From: Syntrophomonas_B sp035447945
GTDB taxonomy: Bacteria; Bacillota; Syntrophomonadia; Syntrophomonadales; Syntrophomonadaceae
DNA: 22,699 nucleotides
Direction of reading: 5' to 3'
Assembly: GCA_035447945.1 (NCBI GenBank)
Contig: DAOTHZ010000033.1
Location: 1 to 22,699 of the forward strand
The translations under genes and the position numbers were made by a program. This document shows, one piece after another, positions 1 to 6,893 of this stretch. Within the stretch, counting starts at the first letter, position 1, and each line of letters begins with the position of its first letter. A model generated the notes under the pieces. That model did not search any database, was not told the origin of the DNA, and saw only the letters and a program-made list of their open reading frames with translations.

Positions 1-18
1 TCGATCACTCTGCCGCCC

Positions 19-954
19 TTAATTAGCAATTTCATCTTTTGTGCCTCCCATCATCAGGTATAACAAAGCCATGCGCACCGCCACCCCGTTGGTCACCTGT
101 TCGTTGATGACCGCGGTGTTCGAATCCGCCAATGAGGATGATATTTCCACGCCCCGATTCATCGGTCCGGGATGCAGCACCAAAACATCCTCCTTGGCAT
201 TTTGCAGCCGTTCGGGGCTCAGCATATAGAGGTTGGAATACTCGTCCAGGGAAGGAAACAAGCCGGCTGACTGTCTTTCCCGCTGAATGCGCAGAACGTT
301 GACCACATCCACATCCTTGAGCGCCAGATCCAGGCTGTGGTAACGCTTCACTCCCAGTTTTTCCACCTCCGGCGGCATCAACGTCGCCGGACCGACCACC
401 CTGATTTCGCAGCCAAATTGACTGAGTCCATAAATGTTGGAACGCGCCACCCGGCTGTGCAAAATATCGCCGACGATGGCTACTTTCAGATTTTCCAGCG
501 TCCCCTTCTTTTCTTTGATGCTGAACATGTCCAGCAGCGCCTGGGTGGGGTGCTCGTTGGCACCGTCGCCGGCGTTGATGACCCGCATTTTGGTGTTGCG
601 GGCCACGTAATGGGGCGTGCCGCTAATGCCGTGACGCATGACCATGAGATCAAAGCCCATCACTTCAATGGTTTTGATGGTGTCGCGCAGGCTTTCGCCT
701 TTCTGCACACTGCTGGTCGAAACCGCCAGATTGACGGTATCCGCGCTCAGATATTTGCCGGCAATTTCAAAAGAAGTCCGGGTGCGGGTGCTGTTTTCAT
801 AAAAAACCGTGACCAGGGCCTTGCCCCGCAAGGTGGGCACTTTTTTAATGTCACGGTTGATAATGTCCTTCATCGGAACGGCGGTATTAAGGATTAATTC
901 CATCTCTTCACGGCTCATGCCGCGCAGGCCCAACAAATCTTTTTTCAGCTCCAA
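19..954 (-). CDS. pyrB: Aspartate carbamoyltransferase catalytic subunit
   Basis: This cytoplasmic enzyme joins carbamoyl phosphate to L-aspartate, the committed step of pyrimidine synthesis. The 311-residue length is normal for the catalytic chain. The carbamoyl-phosphate motif STRTRTSFE lies at residues 55-63, KGES at 85-88, HPTQALLD at 135-142, and HPGPMNRG near the C-terminus. The start is a TTG (952-954) with an AAAGGAG ribosome site about 10 bases upstream; no better ATG is available. It follows pyrR on the same strand, with a PyrR-type attenuator between them, so expression should fall when uridine nucleotides are plentiful. No regulatory subunit gene is seen, as is usual in Gram-positive bacteria. 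Identification is very secure. Confidence 0.97.
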   Translation of the reverse strand: MELKKDLLGLRGMSREEMELILNTAVPMKDIINRDIKKVPTLRGKALVTVFYENSTRTRTSFEIAGKYLSADTVNLAVSTSSVQKGESLRDTIKTIEVMGFDLMVMRHGISGTPHYVARNTKMRVINAGDGANEHPTQALLDMFSIKEKKGTLENLKVAIVGDILHSRVARSNIYGLSQFGCEIRVVGPATLMPPEVEKLGVKRYHSLDLALKDVDVVNVLRIQRERQSAGLFPSLDEYSNLYMLSPERLQNAKEDVLVLHPGPMNRGVEISSSLADSNTAVINEQVTNGVAVRMALLYLMMGGTKDEIAN

Positions 955-980
955 CGTTTTTCAACTCCTTTGTGATTGGT

Positions 981-1070
981 GAATAAAAAAGCCTTCCCTG
1001 CTTTTTCAGCAAGGAAGGCAATATGGTTAATCGCTGCTCCCTTGCCGGTCTCTCGTACCGAATTAAAGGG
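981..1070 (-). promoter_or_regulatory. PyrR-type attenuator in front of pyrB
   Basis: On the minus strand a GAGAGACCGG-type segment (about 1041-1060) resembles the PyrR-binding loop. It is followed by a terminator hairpin: GCCTTCC at 991-997 pairs with GGAAGGC at 1013-1019, with inner CTG/CAG pairs, and the transcript then runs into a U tract (981-990). This is the arrangement by which PyrR bound to UMP stops transcription before pyrB. The terminator is clear; the PyrR loop is less canonical than the one before pyrR. Confidence 0.75.
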
Positions 1071-1075
1071 TTGGG

Positions 1076-1627
1076 TCAATCATAAAATATTTCCTGGATG
1101 ACGACCTCGTCGCTTCCGTCAATCTCCTCCACCAGCACGGCAATGACTTCTTTTTGTGAGGTGGGAATGTTTTTGCCGACGAAGTCGGCTTTGATGGGCA
1201 GTTCCCGATGTCCCCGGTCAATCAGCACCGCCAGCTGAATACAGCGCGGCCGTCCCAGATCGATGATCGCATCCAGCGCCGCCCGCACCGTCCGGCCGGT
1301 ATAGAGAACGTCATCCACCAGCACCACGTTTAAATCATTGACGTCAAAAAATACTTCCGTTCGATGTACCTGCGGCTGGGATGCCAGGGTGGTCAGGTCA
1401 TCCCGGTACAGGGTAATGTCCAGAATCCCTACCGGCACCTTGATGCCTTCGATCTCCTCGATTTTTTCAGCGAGGCGCTGGGCCAGCGGTCCTCCCCGGC
1501 GGCGGATGCCAATCAGGGCGACTTTTTCCACCCCTTTGTTGCTTTCGATGATCTCATGCGCAATGCGGGTAATGGTACGCTTGACAGCCGTTTCGTCCAT
1601 GAGTTTCTTTTTGGTTTCCAGTCTCAA
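1076..1627 (-). CDS. pyrR: PyrR, pyr operon attenuation protein / uracil phosphoribosyltransferase
   Basis: PyrR binds pyr-operon leader RNA when UMP is abundant and causes early termination; the family also has uracil phosphoribosyltransferase activity. The 183-residue protein has the PRPP-binding signature VVLVDDVLYTGRT at residues 101-113 and the family opening DETAVKRTITRIAHEI. The start is a TTG (1625-1627) preceded by AGGGAGG at 8 bases spacing. The internal ATG at 1598-1600 would remove the residues before the conserved DE segment, which other PyrR proteins have. It lies between the RluD-type synthase and pyrB, the usual Gram-positive order, and both PyrR-type leaders in this window are its likely targets. 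Confidence 0.97.
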   Translation of the reverse strand: MRLETKKKLMDETAVKRTITRIAHEIIESNKGVEKVALIGIRRRGGPLAQRLAEKIEEIEGIKVPVGILDITLYRDDLTTLASQPQVHRTEVFFDVNDLNVVLVDDVLYTGRTVRAALDAIIDLGRPRCIQLAVLIDRGHRELPIKADFVGKNIPTSQKEVIAVLVEEIDGSDEVVIQEIFYD

Positions 1628-1654
1628 GCTCTCAACCTCCCTCTGGCCGCTCTA

Positions 1655-1735
1655 TAAAAATAGAAAAGCCTGCACTCCAATCGCAGAGGCAGGCACAGAA
1701 ATCCATCATTCCTTGCTAGCCTCTCGGGGCCAACT
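1655..1735 (-). promoter_or_regulatory. PyrR-type attenuator in front of pyrR
   Basis: The minus strand carries GGCCCCGAGAGGCT (within 1717-1732), a close match to the PyrR-binding consensus ARUCCNGNGAGGYU as I recall it. Downstream is a terminator hairpin with GCCTGC at 1668-1673 paired to GCAGGC at 1689-1694 plus inner CTC/GAG pairs, then a U-rich tract (1655-1667). It implies that pyrR regulates its own expression. Confidence 0.85.
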
Positions 1736-1786
1736 TAAAGGTTCTGAACCAATTCTAATCAATGCCAGCGCTTGTGTCAAACAATA

Positions 1787-2704
1787 TTATTCCCCCCGCG
1801 CAAGTTGGGTGAGGATGTCCTGGAAATATTGCGGGAGAGGGCTGGTGAACTCCATATATTCGCCGCTGCGGGGATGAACGAAGCCCAACAGACGGGCGTG
1901 CAGCGCCTGGGAGTCAAGATTGAAATGTTTGCGCGCCGAGCTGTAAAGCGGATCCCCTACCACGGCGTGTTTGATGTAAGCAAAATGTACCCGGATCTGA
2001 TGGGTGCGCCCGGTCAGCAGCTTGACTTTGACCAAGGTGTAGTTGGGATATCTTTGCAGGACTTCATAGTCGCTGATGGCCTCCCGCCCGTCCTTGACCA
2101 CCGCCATCTTTTTGCGGTCGGTGGTGCTGCGGCCGATGGGTGCATCGATACGACCCAAATTTTCCTTGATGATCCCATGCACCAGGGCAATATATTCCCG
2201 GTTGATGCTGTGCACCCGAATCTGTTCGGCCAGACTGTGATGGGCGCGGTCATTTTTGGCCACCACCATGACCCCGGAGGTGTCCTTGTCCAGGCGGTGT
2301 ACAATGCCGGGGCGCAGTTCCCCGTTGATCCCCGACAGGTCCTTGATATGATAGAGCAGGGCATTGACCATGGTCCCGTCCCAGTTGCCATGAGCGGGAT
2401 GCACCACCAATCCCTTGGGCTTGTCAACCACCACCACATCTCCATCCTGATAAATAATGGGCAGGTCAATATTCTGCGGTACCAGTTCTACGGCCTGCAG
2501 AGCCGGCACCTCCACCTGCACGGTGTCGCCGGTTTTGACGCGATAACTGGCCTTGGATGCCCGTCCCTCCACCCGAATTTGGCCTGATTTGATCAAATTC
2601 TGTACCACTGAACGGGACAAGTCTTCGAGGCTGTCGCTGACAAAACTGTCCAGCCGCTCCCCTTCCATTTCTTCGGTTACCAACAGCGTCTCAAAATCCG
2701 GCAT
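1787..2704 (-). CDS. RluA/RluD-family 23S rRNA pseudouridine synthase
   Basis: This enzyme isomerises specific uridines to pseudouridine, most likely in large-subunit ribosomal RNA. The 305-residue protein has an N-terminal S4 RNA-binding domain (about residues 15-65) and a synthase domain with the signature HRLDKDTSG at 136-144, where D141 is the catalytic aspartate; GRTHQIRVH follows later. The ATG at 2702-2704 has AAGGAG upstream at good spacing. It corresponds by position to Bacillus ylyB, next to pyrR and near lspA. The exact target uridines cannot be told from sequence. Confidence 0.95.
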   Translation of the reverse strand: MPDFETLLVTEEMEGERLDSFVSDSLEDLSRSVVQNLIKSGQIRVEGRASKASYRVKTGDTVQVEVPALQAVELVPQNIDLPIIYQDGDVVVVDKPKGLVVHPAHGNWDGTMVNALLYHIKDLSGINGELRPGIVHRLDKDTSGVMVVAKNDRAHHSLAEQIRVHSINREYIALVHGIIKENLGRIDAPIGRSTTDRKKMAVVKDGREAISDYEVLQRYPNYTLVKVKLLTGRTHQIRVHFAYIKHAVVGDPLYSSARKHFNLDSQALHARLLGFVHPRSGEYMEFTSPLPQYFQDILTQLARGE

Positions 2705-2736
2705 AACCTGGCTCCTTTTCCATCATTAATACAACT

Positions 2737-2765
2737 ATTATATCCGATCAACCCAACAAATCCAA
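2737..2765 (-). promoter_or_regulatory. Sigma-A promoter for the RluD-type / pyrR / pyrB cluster
   Basis: On the minus strand TTGGAT (2760-2765) and TATAAT (2737-2742) are separated by 17 bases, about 30 bases before the RluD-type start codon. This suggests that the cluster is transcribed independently of the two-component genes upstream. Confidence 0.65.
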
Positions 2766-2881
2766 AACAACGCAAACATTAACCTCAGACCAGCGTTGCC
2801 TTTATAGAGCGCAAGTTTAGAACGATCCCCACCTTAGCCTAATGGCAGAGCCGGGCGATGGCGCAGCCGAGCCCTTTTGCG

Positions 2882-2923
2882 AACGCAAGGCAAGAACCGT
2901 CCCCAACTTGCGTGGCTTGCGTT
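2882..2923. repeat. REP-like palindromic repeat with GGGGACGGTTCTTG core
   Basis: AACGCAAG (2882-2889) and CTTGCGTT (2916-2923) form inverted arms around an inner CAAG/CTTG pair and a GGGGACGGTT core (minus strand). The 18 bases at 2885-2902 recur exactly at the last 18 bases of the window (22682-22699). The outer arm reaches into the stop codon of the secreted repeat protein. Confidence 0.7.
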
Positions 2924-3746
2924 ATTGGGGGAAGCCCATGCCGCCGGGGCCTTTGCCGCCATGGCCTTGCCCGCCGCCGCGGGGTCCGCCAAGGGCTTTT
3001 TGCACGGCATCCGCTTGTTCCTGGGTCAGGGCGCCGGCACTGACCAGCACAGCCAGATCATTGCCCCGGGTGGGTTGATTGGCCTGGAAATAGGCCTGTC
3101 GTTCTTCTGCGGTCATGGCTTTAACCTTTTCCATTTCCGACTGACGTTCGGCCTGTTCCGCTTGTATGGCGGCCAGAATGGCGTCAGACTGGGCGGAAGT
3201 GATGGTACCGTCCGCAACCAGGGCACTTAGTTGATCGGTTGTTCTGCGCTGCATTTCCTCTTGGCGCTGGGCTTGCTGATTGTTGCGGATGGCATCAGCG
3301 GTGTCACTGCTGATGATTTTTTCATCGACCAGCATGGTCAACAAATCTTTTTTGACGGCTTCCAGATCGTCGGCGGCGGTTTTACGGGCTTCGAAATAAG
3401 CCTGCCGTTCTTCCGCGGTCATGGCCTTGATCTTGTCCATTTCGGCCTGCCGTTCCGCCTGCAGGGCATCGATTTTGGCCTGAATGGCGGTCGATTCGTC
3501 ACTGCTGATGACCCCCTCCCCGACCAGCGTTTGCAGGTTGAGATTCATGCCCATTTCCCCGCCCATCATGCCGTGACCGTGTCCTCTTCCGCCCGGCATC
3601 ATGGATTGGAATTTGGTTTTCACATTGTCAATGGTATTGCTGACGGAACTGCTGTCGGCGGCCCAGACATAGCCTGCCGAGCCCAGCAATAAGCCGCCTA
3701 GCAAGGCGCCGGTAACAACTTTTTTCAGCCAGGGTTTTTTATTCAT
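2922..3746 (-). CDS. Secreted protein with four internal repeats and Gly/His/Met-rich tracts
   Basis: I do not recognise a named family. The 274-residue product begins with a typical signal peptide (MNKKPWLKK, hydrophobic run 10-28, likely cut after VWA near residue 29) and should act outside the membrane. Four modules of the form LxxLVxxGxIxSxxxxAI occur near residues 71-88, 135-153, 173-190 and 231-249. Two are followed by a helical segment containing KAMTAEERQAYF (about 107-118 and 209-220). A G/H/M-rich stretch (52-68) and a G-rich tail might bind metal, but this is inference. The chosen ATG (3744-3746) lies 9 bases after GAAAGG; the upstream ATG at 3755 touches it. The gene follows the sensor kinase, and its promoter carries the same repeats as the regulator promoter, so it is probably an output of that system, loosely like CpxP/Spy with Cpx. 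Confidence 0.8.
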   Translation of the reverse strand: MNKKPWLKKVVTGALLGGLLLGSAGYVWAADSSSVSNTIDNVKTKFQSMMPGGRGHGHGMMGGEMGMNLNLQTLVGEGVISSDESTAIQAKIDALQAERQAEMDKIKAMTAEERQAYFEARKTAADDLEAVKKDLLTMLVDEKIISSDTADAIRNNQQAQRQEEMQRRTTDQLSALVADGTITSAQSDAILAAIQAEQAERQSEMEKVKAMTAEERQAYFQANQPTRGNDLAVLVSAGALTQEQADAVQKALGGPRGGGQGHGGKGPGGMGFPQ

Positions 3747-3794
3747 ATCATTCATCCTTTCTTTTCATAAAACTTGTTTTCCGGGTATGGTTTT

Positions 3795-3838
3795 AGTGTA
3801 AACAGCGATTGTGAAGTTTCCATGAAAAGAAAATGAAG
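3795..3838 (-). promoter_or_regulatory. Promoter with three 11-bp-phased TGAA repeats, secreted-protein gene
   Basis: On the plus strand TGAAG, TGAAA and TGAAG start at 3812, 3823 and 3834, exactly 11 bases apart, which is typical of OmpR/PhoB-family operators. The minus strand reads CTTCACAATC (3807-3816), then 6 bases, then a -10-like TACACT (3795-3800). The same CTTCACAATC and 6-base spacing occur before the response-regulator gene. Confidence 0.6.
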
Positions 3839-3898
3839 ATTATAAAAATGATTGATTCATTTTTATTGAGGAAGGAATATTGGCAGGGGGATCATTGG

Positions 3899-5389
3899 TT
3901 AATTCTCATCATAGCGATCGACTTCGAACCAGAATTCAACCCCGTCGGCGCAGTTCAGGACACCGTAATCGTTGTGATGCTGCTGCAGGATGGCGCGCAC
4001 AATTGACAAGCCCAGACCGCTGCCGCCGGCGGCCCGGGTGCGGGCCTTGTCGACCTTGTAGAAACTGTTGAAAATTTTGTCCAGCGACTCATTCGGAATG
4101 GGCTGGCCGGAATTGTACACGGCGATGCGTACTTGCTCCTCGCCGATGTGGAGCGTGATGGCCAGCTGGCGGCGCTCGTCCATGTAGTTGAGCGCATTGT
4201 TGAGATAATTGATCAGCACCTGCTCAATCCGCATCATATCAGCATAAACCGGCAGTTCACCTTCATTTTGTTCCCAGTTCAATTGCGGCACAACGGATTT
4301 TTCCGTAAAAATAGGCTGATATTTGCTGATCACCCGGGCGAGCAAATCGAACATATCAAACACCCTGCGTTCAATCTTGAAGGTCCCTGACTCGTACTGG
4401 GACAAATCGAGCAAATCGCGCACCATCAAGTTCATCTTGTGGGCTTCATCGGTTATGACATCACAATAGAAGTCTTTGCTCACTTCGTCCTCGTTGACGT
4501 TGAGCTTCAAGCCTTCGGCATAGCCCTGGATGAGGGCGATGGGGGTTTTTAATTCATGCGAGACGCTGGAGACAAATTCCTTGCGCATTTCATCCAGACT
4601 GCGTTCATACTCAATATCGGCCTGCAGCTTGCGATTGGCTCTGGTCAGTTCGCTGATGGCCTTGCCCAGCTGATCTGACAGGGAGTTGATGCTGTGGCCC
4701 AGTTCGCCGATCTCGTCCTGGCTGGTGACGGGATATTTTTCGCTGAAGTCCAGCTGCGACATTTTCTGGGCAATCTGATTGAGTCCGCGGATGGGACGGG
4801 TGAAACGCCGGGCAAAGAAAAAGGCCGCCAGCAAACCGATCAGGATGGTGACAAGGCCGCTGAAAAAGAAGAAGCGGTTGGCAATGGCAGCGCTCTCCCG
4901 AATGGCGGACAAGGGGGTCGCCAGGACCAGATAGTCTCCGTTGTCCAGGCGGGTAAACAAGTTCAGGAAGTCAATCGACAGGCGGTCATCTTCGATCAAC
5001 GCGAAAACGTCATGTTGCTCGAGCACCGCGCGGTTGTTTCTGATGTAGTCCAGACCCGCTTCCAGCCGGCCATCCAGACGGGGTACGGGCAGGCCGCCCA
5101 GGCTGGGCCGCTGTCCATAAACAGGATATTTCAGGACGAATGCTTCATCCAAAATAATCATACTCAGGGCAGATTGACTTTGCAGTCTTTCCATCTCCAG
5201 GATGATGTCGTCCGGCTCCCCCTGGTAAATGGCTTCAATCTGCCGGGCGTTCTGCAGCAGCTGGCTTTTCTTGTGGTTCATATAGTATTGTTCCAGATAG
5301 TTGCTGTTGACCAGCAGGGACAAGAGCACAAAACAGGTCACCAGCAGGCTGATCAACAGGAACAAACGGGTTTGTACGGATTTGATCAT
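3899..5389 (-). CDS. Membrane sensor histidine kinase with HAMP domain
   Basis: This kinase should sense an envelope signal and phosphorylate the regulator encoded just upstream. The 496 residues comprise TM1 (about 8-28), an extracytoplasmic region of about 140 residues with no recognised domain, TM2 (about 173-193), a HAMP linker (about 193-245), a HisKA domain with the phospho-acceptor H278 in SVSHELKTP, and a C-terminal ATPase domain with NYLNNALNY (N box), YNSGQPIP in place of the usual DNGxGIP (G1) and GGSGLGLSIV (G2). The ATG overlaps the regulator stop codon by 4 bases, so the pair is translationally coupled. The G1 variant resembles those of envelope-stress kinases such as CssS or CpxA; the signal itself is unknown. 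Confidence 0.95.
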   Translation of the reverse strand: MIKSVQTRLFLLISLLVTCFVLLSLLVNSNYLEQYYMNHKKSQLLQNARQIEAIYQGEPDDIILEMERLQSQSALSMIILDEAFVLKYPVYGQRPSLGGLPVPRLDGRLEAGLDYIRNNRAVLEQHDVFALIEDDRLSIDFLNLFTRLDNGDYLVLATPLSAIRESAAIANRFFFFSGLVTILIGLLAAFFFARRFTRPIRGLNQIAQKMSQLDFSEKYPVTSQDEIGELGHSINSLSDQLGKAISELTRANRKLQADIEYERSLDEMRKEFVSSVSHELKTPIALIQGYAEGLKLNVNEDEVSKDFYCDVITDEAHKMNLMVRDLLDLSQYESGTFKIERRVFDMFDLLARVISKYQPIFTEKSVVPQLNWEQNEGELPVYADMMRIEQVLINYLNNALNYMDERRQLAITLHIGEEQVRIAVYNSGQPIPNESLDKIFNSFYKVDKARTRAAGGSGLGLSIVRAILQQHHNDYGVLNCADGVEFWFEVDRYDEN

Positions 5390-6060
5390 TTTCTGCCCTC
5401 AAATCGATAGCCGATGCCGCGCACGGTTTGAATACAATCGCCCATTTCGCCCAGTTTCAGGCGCAGATTCTTGATATGGACGTCCACCGTGCGCATGTCA
5501 CCGTAAAAGTCATAACTCCAGACCGCATTGACGATCTGGTCACGGTTCAGCGCCCGCCCTTCATGGTCGGCCAGATAAACCAGCAGTTCAAATTCCTTGG
5601 GGGTCAGATCGATGACTTCCCCGTTGACATAAACATAATGGGCGTTTTCATCGATGACCAGTCCTCCGATGGTGCGGGGCGGATAGTTCTTTCCTTCGGT
5701 ACGCCGCAGCAGGGCATTGACCCGGGCAATCAAAATAGGCGGGCTGAACGGTTTGCTGATATATTCATCCGCGCCCAGTTCAAAACCCATCAATTCGTCG
5801 GCTTCCTGGTCACGAGCGGTCAGCATGATGATCGGTATCCGCGACGTTTTACGCACTTCCCGGCAGACTTCCCAGCCGTCCATCAAGGGCATCATCACAT
5901 CCAGGATCAACAGACTGAGATCGTCGGTCTGCTGAAAAATGTCCAGCGCTTCCTTGCCGTTGGCCGCTTCCAGGATGGCATAGCCTTCCCGTTTCAAAAA
6001 ATCGCTCAGCAGTTTGCGCATGCGGTCTTCATCATCCGCCAGGAGAACTTTTTTGGTCAT
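5386..6060 (-). CDS. OmpR/PhoB-family response regulator
   Basis: This DNA-binding regulator is activated by the adjacent kinase. The 224 residues have a receiver domain with the acidic pocket DDED (9-12), phospho-acceptor D54 in LILDVMMP, and the conserved T and K (LTARD, SKPF). A C-terminal winged helix includes LTPKEFELL and VHIKNLRLKL. I chose the ATG at 6058-6060, 7 bases after an AGGCAGGG site, over the in-frame GTG at 6079-6081. Its promoter carries two 11-bp-phased TGAA repeats matching those before the secreted repeat protein, so autoregulation is likely. Confidence 0.95.
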   Translation of the reverse strand: MTKKVLLADDEDRMRKLLSDFLKREGYAILEAANGKEALDIFQQTDDLSLLILDVMMPLMDGWEVCREVRKTSRIPIIMLTARDQEADELMGFELGADEYISKPFSPPILIARVNALLRRTEGKNYPPRTIGGLVIDENAHYVYVNGEVIDLTPKEFELLVYLADHEGRALNRDQIVNAVWSYDFYGDMRTVDVHIKNLRLKLGEMGDCIQTVRGIGYRFEGRK

Positions 6061-6107
6061 CAAAAACCCTGCCTTTATCACTTAAAATGGCATATTCATC
6101 CGCTTAC

Positions 6108-6140
6108 ATGATACAACCTGATTGTGAAGATTATGTGAAT
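6108..6140 (-). promoter_or_regulatory. Two-component operon promoter with phased TGAA repeats
   Basis: On the plus strand TGAAG (6125) and TGAAT (6136) are 11 bases apart. The minus strand reads CTTCACAATC (6120-6129), 6 bases, then a -10-like TATCAT (6108-6113). This geometry is identical to that at 3795-3816. The operator abuts the lspA stop codon. Confidence 0.6.
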
Positions 6141-6593
6141 TTACTCGGTTTTTTGGCCGGTTTCCAGCAGATACAGCCACAGCACCAGCAAAGTCCCGCC
6201 GCAGACGATGCCGCAATCCGCCAGATTAAAAACCGGAAACCAGCCCACACTGATAAAGTCAACTACCGAACCGTACATCACCCGGTCGATTAAATTTCCC
6301 AGCGCTCCGCCGGTAATCAGCCCCAAAGCATACTGGGCCATGGGCGGCAGATGGTATTTAAACAGGAAATAAACCGCTCCCGCAATGACCACCGCCGCGA
6401 TCACCACAAATAATAGTCCGCCGCCCTGCATGAGGCCAAAAGCCGCCCCTTCATTATGTATATAGCGAAGATAAACGAGGTCACCCATGATGGCCTGACC
6501 GTCTCCGACATTCATATTCTGCATAATCCACCCCTTGCTGAAACGATCCAAAATCAATACAAATCCCGCCGTCAGCCAGAAACGCACGTTCAT
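6141..6593 (-). CDS. lspA: Lipoprotein signal peptidase (signal peptidase II)
   Basis: This membrane aspartyl protease removes signal peptides from prolipoproteins after lipidation. The 150-residue protein has four hydrophobic segments and the family blocks NEGAAFG (47-53), GGALGNLIDR (95-104, catalytic D103), VVDFI (110-114) and FNLADC (122-127, catalytic D126). GGAGG ends only one base before the ATG at 6591-6593, while the in-frame GTG two codons later has ideal spacing, so the true start may be that GTG. A lipoprotein substrate, the barnase-like protein, is encoded in this window. Confidence 0.95.
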   Translation of the reverse strand: MNVRFWLTAGFVLILDRFSKGWIMQNMNVGDGQAIMGDLVYLRYIHNEGAAFGLMQGGGLLFVVIAAVVIAGAVYFLFKYHLPPMAQYALGLITGGALGNLIDRVMYGSVVDFISVGWFPVFNLADCGIVCGGTLLVLWLYLLETGQKTE

Positions 6594-6893
6594 TCCTCCT
6601 TTATTGCCTATGGTAACATATTATCAAGATAAGATATAATAATACTGTTGCATGGCGCACACAAAATTATTTTTTCCTATTCGGGCCAGCATATTTCCTA
6701 TAACAGCGCAGCTTTCAATGCTGTGCAGCGTGGCCAGCCAACCCTTAAAAACAGGTTTCTACAACGAAATCAAGGTTGCATTGTCAATGCCAAACCAGCC
6801 TTGTATTTTTCATCCGGAAGATATTCATCAGGTGGCGCATGCCAATGGCGAAACCATGATGAATTAAAAATATTTTTTCAAGGGGTGGATTAA
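6594..6893. other. 300-bp intergenic region between lspA and a CoA-transferase gene
   Basis: No convincing gene is seen. Two short overlapping plus-strand frames start at 6648 and 6652, but neither has a ribosome site or a recognisable product. A TATAAT lies at 6635-6640 without a good -35. The region presumably holds the divergent promoters of lspA and the CoA-transferase gene. Confidence 0.4.

Noticed and set aside
6648..6893. Short plus-strand frames starting at 6648 and 6652
   Set aside because: No ribosome site, two competing frames, and no recognisable protein features.
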